From Nocardia fusca NBRC 14340 (lineage in GTDB: Bacteria; Actinomycetota; Actinomycetes; Mycobacteriales; Mycobacteriaceae): DNA of 64,000 nucleotides. Every line of letters starts with the position of its first letter. The stretch's first letter is position 1. The stretch lies in NCBI RefSeq assembly GCF_001618425.1, contig NZ_BDCU01000048.1, positions 1 to 64,000 of the forward strand, written 5' to 3'. The notes beneath the pieces are model-generated. The model was not told where the DNA came from, ran no database searches, and worked only from the letters and a program-made list of their open reading frames with translations. The position numbers and the translations under genes were made by a program. This document shows positions 55,596 to 62,813 of the stretch, one piece after another.

Positions 55596-56435
55596 CTACA
55601 TCTTGGTGTATCGCGCCATGGCGAAACTGTAGAAGCCGTAGGTGATGATCCCCGAGCCCGCAGCTACCAGCAAGACCGCTCCGAACGGTTGCGCCCCGAG
55701 TGTTTTGAATGCTCCGTCGAGACCGCTGGCTTCATCGGGTTCGGACCGGACGACCGCGAGGATCACCAACGCTCCGATGGCGGCGATGGCCAGCCCTTTC
55801 GCCACGTATCCGACCGTGCCCAGCCGCCGCACCAGAGTGCTGGTGGTGCCCTTCAGATCCGGCAGAAAGCTCTGGGTCGCGCCTTTGAAGACGTGATAGC
55901 CACCGATCGCGATGATGATCAGCCCGGTGGCGACCAGAGCGACTGTGCCCGCGGTCGTGTGCATCATGCGAGCAGTGATCCCCGTGCTCTGCTCACTACT
56001 GGACCCGCCACCACCGCGGGCGAATCCGAACGCAGTGAACGCGAAGGCGAGATACACCGCCGCCAAGGAGAATGCCTTGACGCGATTCACAACCTCGGAC
56101 TTCGTGCTGTCGGCGTCGGGTCCGGACGAGCTGCCCAGTGCCGCTTCGGCCAGCCGCCACAGTGCCATCAGCGAGAACGCGACAACTCCCACCCCCAGTG
56201 CGACGACACCGCCGGGCTTGGCAGCCAGCTCCGTCATAGCCCCGGACTGGTCGGCGGTGCCCCCGGCGCCACCGAGAGCGATCCGGACAGCGATGTAGCC
56301 GATGAGCAGATGCACGATGCCGCTCATGACGAACCCTGCGCGCGCGAAACGCTCGAAGATACTGTTCTGAGCCACCCGAGCCACGGCAGTGGCCGAGTTG
56401 TCGTAGGACGCCGAGAACTCGGTGTCGTCCGGCAT
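55596..56435 (-). CDS. DUF1206 membrane protein
   Basis: 279 aa, six membrane helices arranged as three repeats of two (FARAGFVMSGIVHLLIGYIA; VVALGVGVVAFSLMALWRLA / RVKAFSLAAVYLAFAFTAFG; GTVALVATGLIIIAIGGYHV / LGTVGYVAKGLAIAAIGALV; FGAVLLVAAGSGIITYGFY), the layout of DUF1206. Repeat starts share an Arg-x-Gly/Lys pattern. Function unknown; often in general-stress regulons of actinobacteria. The ATG is 8 bases after AGGG. It lies 65 bases downstream of the csbD-like gene and probably in one operon with it, under operator copy A. Confidence 0.88.
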   Translation of the reverse strand: MPDDTEFSASYDNSATAVARVAQNSIFERFARAGFVMSGIVHLLIGYIAVRIALGGAGGTADQSGAMTELAAKPGGVVALGVGVVAFSLMALWRLAEAALGSSSGPDADSTKSEVVNRVKAFSLAAVYLAFAFTAFGFARGGGGSSSEQSTGITARMMHTTAGTVALVATGLIIIAIGGYHVFKGATQSFLPDLKGTTSTLVRRLGTVGYVAKGLAIAAIGALVILAVVRSEPDEASGLDGAFKTLGAQPFGAVLLVAAGSGIITYGFYSFAMARYTKM

Positions 56436-56500
56436 GGTGATCGCCCTGCTTGTGGTGGAACCCGTTGTGATGGTCCGCGACGGTTGGTTACACCCGGAAG

Positions 56501-56674
56501 CTAGCGCTTGAAGGCGTCTTTGATCTTGGCGCCGGACTGTTTCAGGTTTCCTTTGGCTTGACCGGCGCGGCCTTCCGTCTCGAGGGTTCGGTTACGGGTG
56601 ACTCGACCGAACACCTTCTTCATTCTGCCCTTGGTGGCCCCGGCGGAATGAGCGATCTTCTTGCTGATACTCAT
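56501..56674 (-). CDS. CsbD-like stress protein, 57 aa
   Basis: Small basic protein of the CsbD/general-stress type: GATKGRMKKVFGRVTRNRTL, ETEGRAGQAKGNLKQSGAKI and KDAFKR, with the repeated G-x-x-KG pattern of the family. In Bacillus and actinobacteria such genes belong to SigB/SigF-type stress responses; the biochemical role is unknown. The start MSISKKIAHSAG has GAGGAAG about 12 bases upstream. Operator copy A lies 124 bases upstream. Confidence 0.8.
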   Translation of the reverse strand: MSISKKIAHSAGATKGRMKKVFGRVTRNRTLETEGRAGQAKGNLKQSGAKIKDAFKR

Positions 56675-56797
56675 GACACTGACACTTCTTCCTCGAGCCT
56701 TCAGCCGCCGACGACCAGGCAACGCGTCCGAAATCATGGCCATGACAGCCGCCGACGGCCACTGTGTGACACCAAGTCAACGCCCCGAACCCGCCGG

Positions 56798-56818
56798 TGT
56801 CAACGGTGTATGTCTACG
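56798..56818 (+). promoter_or_regulatory. Island operator, copy A (upstream of csbD-DUF1206)
   Basis: Reads TGTCAAC-GG-TGTATGTCTACG. Matches the island consensus TGTCWAC-N2-TGTAG-N-TCTACR at most positions, with T in place of the core G. Confidence 0.6.
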
Positions 56819-56984
56819 ACATAGAGCTGTGCACCACCACAGCCCTTCCCGTTTGCCGCTCTCCCCGACGAACAGCAGTTCGAGGCAGCCGGAATCGTCG
56901 CGTTCGATATCTGCGGGGCGTCCTCGGGCCAGACCAATTCGACTGCGGCAGAGGAAATGCGACACTCATCGAGCTTCGAATGGG

Positions 56985-57215
56985 CTACCCATGTTCGCCT
57001 CGCCGAACTCGACCCCTTTCATCGTCATCGCCGTACCCGGCCGGGCGCAGCACAACGAACAGTGTGTCGCCGTACCGCTCGAACTCGGCAAGCTGACGCC
57101 CTGCCGCGCAGCCTCGACAGCCAGCGGTGCAACCCGAACATTGCCGCTATCGACTCGAGGTCGAGAGGGTCCTGCAAGTCGCGCGGACTCCCGATGAGAA
57201 GTCTGTCGAGGTAGA
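56985..57215 (-). pseudogene. corA: CorA-type magnesium transporter, N-terminal remnant with frameshifts
   Basis: Read in three frames on the minus strand, the order is LDRLLIGSPRDLQDPLDLES and IAAMFGLH, then PLAVEAARQGVSLP, then FERYGDTLFVVLRPAGYGDD, then VEFGEANM. These blocks are those of the cytosolic N-terminal domain of actinobacterial CorA (LAVED...KLERYGDTLFVVLR...EVEFGE). At least three frame changes within 230 bases, and the membrane part with GMN is missing. Clearly decayed. Confidence 0.65.
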
Positions 57216-58144
57216 TACGACCATCGATCCCCGTCCTCGGCGGGCACCTGCTTCAACGTGGCGGTCAGCTGGATCCCCATGCCCCGGCCGCGCAGAGCTC
57301 TCAGCCCTTGCACCTGGCCGGAAATGTTCCGATTCGGAAAGGCGCGCGTGCCTTCCAGCACTGCTCCGATCGGAACAATCACTGTAGTAAGCGACTGTTG
57401 AGTGCCAAGGTGGCGTTTCGAGCGGTCGTGCAGCTGGGTGTGATCGCACTGATCCTCGCCGCAGCCTGCGCTGCATGCGGTCGGCAGCACTGGTGCCGCT
57501 CGTCATGTTCGGTACGGCGGTCTTCACCTCCTTGCGGCGCGCGCAGGCAGACAGGTCCGGGATCTGGCCGGGCTGGCCATCGTCACCGGAGTTCCGCGGT
57601 GATGCCCGCAACGCTGCTCAGCGGCATCGTCCCGATCCATGGGGCCGAAAGCAACCAGAGCCTTACACCGTCACTCGAAGCCGCGATGGCGGACGGCCAG
57701 CACGCCCCAGCAGTACGGGGCGACGACGATGCGCCGAGCATGAATCCGCAGAGTCCCCAGTGTGCCGACGCTCATTGTCGAAGGAGTTCACGGTGGTGAT
57801 CATGTGCAGTCACGCCAGACAGAAATCTGCCTCGACCACCAGCTGACCGGAGCGAATCCCCCGATCACCTGCGTTCCCATCTGCGATGCGCCCCGCCGGG
57901 GGCGCCAACCTGCGCATCATTTGCGCAGGTCCGGGCATTTTGACAAAAGGTGAAAACCGAGACTAACAAGAAACCCCAGGTCACGGGTCGCAGGTTCGTA
58001 CCCTGGGGTGCTAGCTCCCGAGCCGACGACCGTCCCACTTCGATCGGCGCGAACTACGTGCAATCCACTCCGAGCCATCGGCGCCGGCGTGGCGGCGGTG
58101 GCTGCTGTGTTCGGCGGCGGTCCGGCGCCGTGGCACATGGTGCG
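57216..58144. other. Region without supported genes, with a tRNA-like T-arm fragment
   Basis: About 930 bases of scattered short frames and no recognised family. At 57,974-58,009 ACCCCAGG ... CCTGGGGT form a hairpin enclosing GGTCGCAGGTTCG, identical over 13 bases to the T arm of tRNA-Arg at 11,118-11,130; it may be a stray tRNA 3' fragment or a terminator. Confidence 0.4.
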
Positions 58145-58161
58145 AGTCCCCCCTCGCGCAC
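58145..58161 (+). repeat. Attachment-site repeat, copy 2
   Basis: AGTCCCCCCTCGCGCAC, identical over 17 bases to the tRNA-Leu 3' end at 46,804-46,820, in the same orientation and without the rest of a tRNA. Right boundary of the first putative island segment. Confidence 0.7.
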
Positions 58162-58380
58162 CGCTCCGGCACGAATTTCCGGCGGGACGCCCGCCGAGCG
58201 CCGTCCGCTTCGGCGCGGGCTGCCGACCGTCGATGTTGTACATGATGCGAGCGACCGGGCGTGCTCGCCCGGCCGTAGCTCTCGAAGTCGAGATCGGCCG
58301 ATTCGGCGACCAGAGCGTCGGCGCGCGGCCACCGGGACGGGCGCGCCGCGGCCCCCGCCTTCGGTGCCTGAGCGCCCCGC

Positions 58381-58848
58381 CTATCGAGCGCCGGCTCGAC
58401 CGAAGAGCTGGCCCAAACCGCGGCGGCGGGGTGCGGGCCGGTCACCGGGATACGGCGCGGCGGCGTTACCGGGCCCCGCATCGGCGATATCGGTGGTGCC
58501 GGTGTGGGTGTAGTAGGTGGAGGCTTCCCGCTCCGCGCCGATCGGCTGCGACGGGCGCGCCTCGCCGGCCGAGTTGTCGCGACGGGCTGCTTTGAGTTCG
58601 CGGCGGGCGGCACGTCCACGGCGGGCGCTACGACGGGCCCCGGCCAGCAGCAGTGCCAGGCCCGCGATTCCGATACCACCGACCACGATGCCGTAGAGGA
58701 ACAACACCCCGGTGGAGCCGGTGACGTGGTAGCCGAACACCGCGAAGTCGTCGGTCAGTGTGTGCGCGGAGCCACTGTTGGCGAACACTCCCGCGACCCC
58801 GATGATTACAGCGGCGACAAGGATGACGAGTCCGATGATGACGATCAT
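58381..58848 (-). CDS. Two-helix membrane protein, 155 aa
   Basis: Helix 1 IVIIGLVILVAAVIIGVAGV, then an extracytoplasmic loop (FANSGSAHTLTDDFAVFGYHVTG, not cut here but read in two blocks: ANSGSAHTLTDD and FAVFGYHVTG), helix 2 VLFLYGIVVGGIGIAGLALL, then a very basic segment (ARRSARRGRAARRELKAARR) and a flexible tail. Such short membrane proteins are common in nocardiae; no function is known. GAGGG ribosome site six bases before the ATG. Operator copy B lies 54 bases upstream, so it is probably repressed by one of the island TetR proteins. Confidence 0.8.
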   Translation of the reverse strand: MIVIIGLVILVAAVIIGVAGVFANSGSAHTLTDDFAVFGYHVTGSTGVLFLYGIVVGGIGIAGLALLLAGARRSARRGRAARRELKAARRDNSAGEARPSQPIGAEREASTYYTHTGTTDIADAGPGNAAAPYPGDRPAPRRRGLGQLFGRAGAR

Positions 58849-58901
58849 GACGATCCCTCGGATCTGTTGGGTACGTCCAGTAGACGCCGCCCACGACTTG
58901 G

Positions 58902-58922
58902 TGTCAACAGTGTAGGTCTACG
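58902..58922 (+). promoter_or_regulatory. Island operator, copy B (upstream of the 155-aa membrane protein)
   Basis: Reads TGTCAAC-AG-TGTAGGTCTACG and continues ATTGAC, so the flanks GTCAA / TTGAC are also inverted. The 395 bases between here and the TetR gene at 59,318 otherwise show no supported gene. Confidence 0.7.
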
Positions 58923-59259
58923 ATTGACTTCGGCGCCGGTAACCGTCGGGCCGGACACACCGGCCGCCGCTTTCCAGTTCCCGGGTATCGAGCCGACCGC
59001 GAGCAACGCCTCGGCCGGCACGGCGTCGGCATACTCCAGCCGCGGCCCGGGCACCGCCAGTCGAATCTGCGAGTCGGCGCACCGTCAGCGCTCGGCCGTT
59101 TTCGTCTTCGCTGCCCGAACTCGGTGAGTGATCTTGTTTGTCGTGGCCATGAAATGGCCCCGTCTCCAGATGCGTATCGTGGCCGCGGTCGTCCATATCG
59201 TCCGACCGGTCCACGCATGATCCCGGCTGTGTCCACAAACCGGACTCGAATACGTCGTC

Positions 59260-59280
59260 TGTCTACGATGTAGAATTACG
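59260..59280 (+). promoter_or_regulatory. Island operator, copy C (upstream of TetR paralogue 1)
   Basis: Reads TGTCTAC-GA-TGTAGAATTACG, followed by TTGTTGTCAAC, which adds an inverted GTCAAC half-site. It lies 37 bases before the TetR start, suggesting autoregulation. Confidence 0.65.
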
Positions 59281-59317
59281 TTGTTGTCAACTTGCAGATG
59301 AACAGGCGGCGTATGCG

Positions 59318-60061
59318 ATGAACGAGACGAGAGCCGGGCCGTCCGGTGGGCGGGACCGACCGGACGATCGCACCGAGAATCGCGATGCCCATCCGCTGAC
59401 CCGCCCGGTCATCCTGGCCGCCGCGCTCGAGATCATCGACCGCGACAGCATCGACCGGTTGTCGATGCGACGCCTGAGCAACCGGCTCGGCCGCGACCCG
59501 ACCGCGCTCTACCGGCACGCCGCCAGCAAGGCCGCACTCCTCGACGGCGTCACCGAGTTCGTACTCGAGCAACTGACCGTCGACTCCACCGACCCCGACT
59601 GGCGCCACCAGCTACGACTGGTCGCCCGGGATTTCCGCAGGCTCGCGGTGGCGCACCCGCGGGCGGTGCCGCTGCTGGTCACCCGTTCGCTGGCCACGCC
59701 GCTGGGCCTGCAGCCGCCGGGCACACTGCGCCCGCTGGAACATATTCTCGACCTGCTCACGCGAGCCGATTTCAGCGGAAGCGACGCTCTGCACATCTAT
59801 CGCGCGCTGTTCGGGTTCCTGCGCGGGCACGTCCTCAACGAAGTACAGGAGATCGTCGCCCGCCCGGAAGAAACCACGGACCTGCTACGACTCGGCCTGC
59901 ACCATCTACCGATCGGCGAGTTCCCGTTGCTGCGCGGACTCGCATCACAGCTGGCCGCCTACGACGGTGGCACCGAACTGGAACGCGGCCTGGATACCCT
60001 GCTGGCCGGCCTCACCACCACCATGGTCCCGGCCGCACCGCGCCAGAAATACCCGGGGTGA
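59318..60061 (+). CDS. TetR-family repressor, paralogue 1
   Basis: 247 aa. HTH: ILAAALEIIDRDSIDRLSMR, then RLSNRLGRDPTALYRHAASK. The C-terminal domain is of the TetR_C_1 type (tetracycline-repressor-like): RRLAVAHPRAVPLLVTRSLA, DALHIYRALFGFLRGHVLNE, ETTDLLRLGLHHLPIGEFPL. Closely related along its whole length to the gene at 60,066-60,833, which lies tail-to-tail only 4 bases away. GGCGG about 7 bases before the ATG. Operator copy C in its promoter suggests it controls itself and the island motif. Confidence 0.9.
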   Translation: MNETRAGPSGGRDRPDDRTENRDAHPLTRPVILAAALEIIDRDSIDRLSMRRLSNRLGRDPTALYRHAASKAALLDGVTEFVLEQLTVDSTDPDWRHQLRLVARDFRRLAVAHPRAVPLLVTRSLATPLGLQPPGTLRPLEHILDLLTRADFSGSDALHIYRALFGFLRGHVLNEVQEIVARPEETTDLLRLGLHHLPIGEFPLLRGLASQLAAYDGGTELERGLDTLLAGLTTTMVPAAPRQKYPG

Positions 60062-60065
60062 GCCG

Positions 60066-60833
60066 TCACCTGGCCGCGGGCGCATCGTCCGGACCCGGCA
60101 GAACGGCGTCCCCCGGTCGCAGCGCGGCAGGATGCGGCCCGGGCATGGTCGCCGCGAGGCCGGCCAGCAGAATGTCCAGCCCGCGTTCGAGCTCCACAGC
60201 ACCGTCATAGGCCGCCAGCACCGGCGCCAAGCCGCGGACGAGCGGAAACTCACCGATCGGCAGCCGATGCAAACCCAGCCGAAGCAGGTCATCGGTCTCC
60301 TCCGGGCGTTCCACGATCTCCTGTAACTCGTTGAGGACGTGCCCGTAGAGGAACCCGAACAGCGCGCGATAGATGTGCAACGCGTCGACCACGGTGTACC
60401 CGACACGGGTGAGCAGCGCGAGCATGTCCTCCAGCGGCCGCACCACCGCCGGCGGCCGCTGCCCGAGCGGGGTACCCAGCGGCCGGGTCACCAGCAGCGG
60501 CACCACCCGCGGATGCGTCAACGCCACTCGCCGGAACTCCCGGGCGACGCGGCGCACTTCGGCAACCCAATCGGAGGCCGCGGCATCGACCGACAATTCG
60601 GCGAACACCGCTTCCGCGACACCGTCGAGTACTGCGGCCTTGTTCGGCACGTGCCGGTAGATCACCATCGGATCACGACCCACCGCCTCGGCCAGACGTC
60701 GCATCGACAACCCGTCGACCCCGTCGCGGTCGACGATCACGAGCGCCGCATCCAATACAGCCGCCCTGGTCACCGGGCTGTCCCGGCGACCGGCCCCGGC
60801 TTTCCTGCGGCTGCCCGAGGGTTCAGCAATCAC
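60066..60833 (-). CDS. TetR-family repressor, paralogue 2
   Basis: 255 aa, paralogous to the TetR gene on the other strand: VLDAALVIVDRDGVDGLSMR, RLAEAVGRDPMVIYRHVPNK, RVALTHPRVVPLLVTRPLGT, DALHIYRALFGFLYGHVLNE, ETDDLLRLGLHRLPIGEFPL. A GTG at 60,833 with GGAG seven bases upstream is the best start; an ATG at 60,866 would overlap operator copy D. The open frame extends far upstream as a shadow. Two such proteins could form heterodimers or sense different ligands while sharing operators. Confidence 0.88.
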   Translation of the reverse strand: MIAEPSGSRRKAGAGRRDSPVTRAAVLDAALVIVDRDGVDGLSMRRLAEAVGRDPMVIYRHVPNKAAVLDGVAEAVFAELSVDAAASDWVAEVRRVAREFRRVALTHPRVVPLLVTRPLGTPLGQRPPAVVRPLEDMLALLTRVGYTVVDALHIYRALFGFLYGHVLNELQEIVERPEETDDLLRLGLHRLPIGEFPLVRGLAPVLAAYDGAVELERGLDILLAGLAATMPGPHPAALRPGDAVLPGPDDAPAAR

Positions 60834-60867
60834 GAAGGCGCTCCATTCTCCGGGCGGATTTCCCATA

Positions 60868-60888
60868 TGTAGATCTACAACGTAGACA
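60868..60888 (-). promoter_or_regulatory. Island operator, copy D (upstream of TetR paralogue 2)
   Basis: On the minus strand TGTCTAC-GT-TGTAGATCTACA; the core GTAGATCTAC is a perfect palindrome. It ends 34 bases before the preferred GTG start. Confidence 0.75.
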
Positions 60889-61033
60889 CAGGGCGGGCGC
60901 CGCGTCCAGTGCCGGTAACCGTCGACCGTCGGCACCGAACCCGGTATGTGCTGTGACGGTGGCGAACCTCGGATCCGACCACAGCTGGGGAGCAGCGCGA
61001 CCCGCCCCGTGCGGCGCCGGCTCCATGGTTGGC

Positions 61034-61774
61034 TCAGCGGGCGACCCCGGACGCCGGCGGGCGAACAGATCTCATTGTCCGTACGGCGTTTCGGAGAGGC
61101 GCGAGAACAATGGCGGCGCCGGTCACGGCCATCCAGGTCGGTAGCGGGTAGAGGACGAGCCGTTCGGTCGTTCCTACCTGCAGGCCGATCATCATGAGCA
61201 CCGCGCCGACGATTCCGGCCGAGGCGCAGAAGGCCGACCACAGTGCGGCGAGGCGGCGATGTTTCCACAGCCAGATCGCGAGCAGGATCAGCACGATGTG
61301 GCGGGATACGAACGCGGGCAGCACAGCCAGGACATGTACGACGATACCGTCGTTGGACGGAAAGAACCCCGTCGCGGCAGTGCTCAGTCCGATGATGACG
61401 GCGAGCGCCACGATCGACCATTGGCGCGGGCCGTGCGGAATGTAATTGCGGAATACAACGGCTCCGGCAATGGTCACCAGGCCCAGTGCCACAAATGTGG
61501 CGTTCATGAGCAGATGCAGCGGCGAGCACGCATGCGGTGTGCAGGTTGTGATGCCCAGGTCGCTGATCGTGTGGTGACGGAAGCTGTAGGCCGATTTCCA
61601 TGCCGTGGCGGTTACGAGTTCGGCGAGGAGGTACCCGAATACCAGGACCCACGCGACTCCCGCCGCGAGATGACGAAATCCGGTCCCCGGTACCGGCACC
61701 GGGGTGGCGGGGTGAAGGCCTGGTGCGATCGGTGCGTATCCGATCCGGTCGGCGATGTGTTCGGTGATGCGCAT
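61034..61774 (-). CDS. DUF998 membrane protein, intact copy
   Basis: 246 aa with about six membrane helices: LAAGVAWVLVFGYLLAELVT, LLMNATFVALGLVTIAGAVV, WSIVALAVIIGLSTAATGFF, VVHVLAVLPAFVSRHIVLIL, RRLAALWSAFCASAGIVGAV, PTWMAVTGAAIVLAPL. Conserved polar motifs SFRHHTISDLGITTC and IPHGPRQW. The family has no proven function. It is the complete paralogue of the frameshifted gene at 54,817-55,507. ATG at 61,774 with AAGG about 9 bases upstream; an earlier start at 61,807 is possible. Operator copy E is 159 bases upstream. Confidence 0.85.
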   Translation of the reverse strand: MRITEHIADRIGYAPIAPGLHPATPVPVPGTGFRHLAAGVAWVLVFGYLLAELVTATAWKSAYSFRHHTISDLGITTCTPHACSPLHLLMNATFVALGLVTIAGAVVFRNYIPHGPRQWSIVALAVIIGLSTAATGFFPSNDGIVVHVLAVLPAFVSRHIVLILLAIWLWKHRRLAALWSAFCASAGIVGAVLMMIGLQVGTTERLVLYPLPTWMAVTGAAIVLAPLRNAVRTMRSVRPPASGVAR

Positions 61775-61932
61775 GAGCCAACGCCTTCGTGCTCGGTGCC
61801 GAAGCAATCGGCAAGATCATGTACGGGCGCCGGTAGTGCCGGTGCCGTCGACGTCGCGAGGTGGACGCGAATCGGGTCGGGCGCCCCTGAGCGGATAGAC
61901 GCCTTTTGCGAACAATTACCGTCGTCACCCAT

Positions 61933-61953
61933 TGTAGACCTACATCGTTGACA
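61933..61953 (-). promoter_or_regulatory. Island operator, copy E (upstream of intact DUF998 gene)
   Basis: On the minus strand TGTCAAC-GA-TGTAGGTCTACA, the closest copy to consensus. The region from here to 62,439 shows no supported gene. Confidence 0.75.
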
Positions 61954-62326
61954 TTGTGTTCCGCCCCGGGTTTACTTGGATGGGTACCGGACCCGAGGGC
62001 TGCACGACCCGCCATCGTCCACACCGTCGGATCAGGCGCCGATATCCGCTGCGGCGCCGGTGGCCTGGCCGGTCTCCTCGATACTGCCCGCATGCGCTCG
62101 CCTCCAGGACAACCGAGCCCAGCGGCTACACCGCGCACGGTCGCCGCTGCCACTACCGATATGCCGCGCCCCCGCCGGTAACCGTCCGACATATGGGCCG
62201 CGACGATGGGCTTGCCACACAAGCTCGAACAGACCGTCCCGGCGTCGCCGGGAATCGACTCACACCAGCCCCTGCGGCGAGGCCCACTATTCCGGGAATT
62301 TTCCTCCGGCCGCCGCACACGCCCCG

Positions 62327-62352
62327 GCCCTCGCCGGGCCCGGCGAGGGCCA
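62327..62352. repeat. Perfect 26-bp palindrome
   Basis: GGCCCTCGCCGGG and its exact complement meet without a loop. Lies in a gene-free stretch before the small ORF and the sigma factor. It could be a terminator for transcription entering from the left, or a protein-binding site. Confidence 0.55.
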
Positions 62353-62439
62353 GGACCAACCCGGCCGGGTTCTGTTCGAGGAAGCCCGCAGCGGTCACAC
62401 CGCGAGTCCCGTCTCCGGCGGGCATGACAGGAGAACACC

Positions 62440-62592
62440 GTGATACCCGACAAGACCGATACCGTTCGTGGCGACACCTCCACCGCTGTGGCAGGCGCAG
62501 AGCCGGCAGTAGTGCGCTGGCCCGAACCCAGCCCATTGACCGACTGGTGGGACGAGGTCATGCGCCACGACCACCCGATCGCCGCCGCATGA
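62440..62592 (+). CDS. Small hypothetical protein, 50 aa
   Basis: VIPDKTDTVRGDTSTAVAGA, EPAVVRWPEPSPLTDWWDEV, MRHDHPIAAA. Supported by an excellent ribosome site (AGGAG, 6-7 bases before the GTG). Acidic with a tryptophan pair near the C-terminus and no membrane segment. Family not recognised. It is 221 bases upstream of the sigma factor in the same direction; a regulatory partner is possible but unproven. Confidence 0.5.
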   Translation: MIPDKTDTVRGDTSTAVAGAEPAVVRWPEPSPLTDWWDEVMRHDHPIAAA

Positions 62593-62813
62593 CGCGGCTG
62601 CCCGGAGTCGGCGGAACGTATCCGTACCCGCAACTGTGTCCCGCTCACCGGCGCCGCCCAGGACCACTCGTCCCGGATCTGCGCTGAGATCCGGCTCGGC
62701 CCCATCCCCGGTCCATTGCCCTTTCTGTCACAGGCTCCGGAAAATCGCATTGATTCGGCCGAGACGCGCAGAGCCGCACCGGAATTCGATCATCTGCTCG
62801 CGAGGAGTTCCCC

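Noticed and set aside
57190..57212. A sixth operator copy (TGTCGAGGTAGATACGAC)
   Set aside because: Too many mismatches to the consensus and located inside the CorA remnant rather than in front of a gene.
58162..58380. A complete tRNA around attachment copy 2
   Set aside because: Only the 3' 17 bases match; no D arm, anticodon arm or 5' acceptor strand can be folded.
58845..59317. Small frames on both strands between the 155-aa membrane protein and TetR paralogue 1
   Set aside because: No ribosome sites or recognisable proteins; the stretch is better explained as a promoter region with operators B and C.
60834..62750. Upstream extension of the TetR paralogue 2 frame to 62,750
   Set aside because: The extension covers operators D and E and the DUF998 gene and shows no similarity; the GTG at 60,833 has a proper ribosome site.
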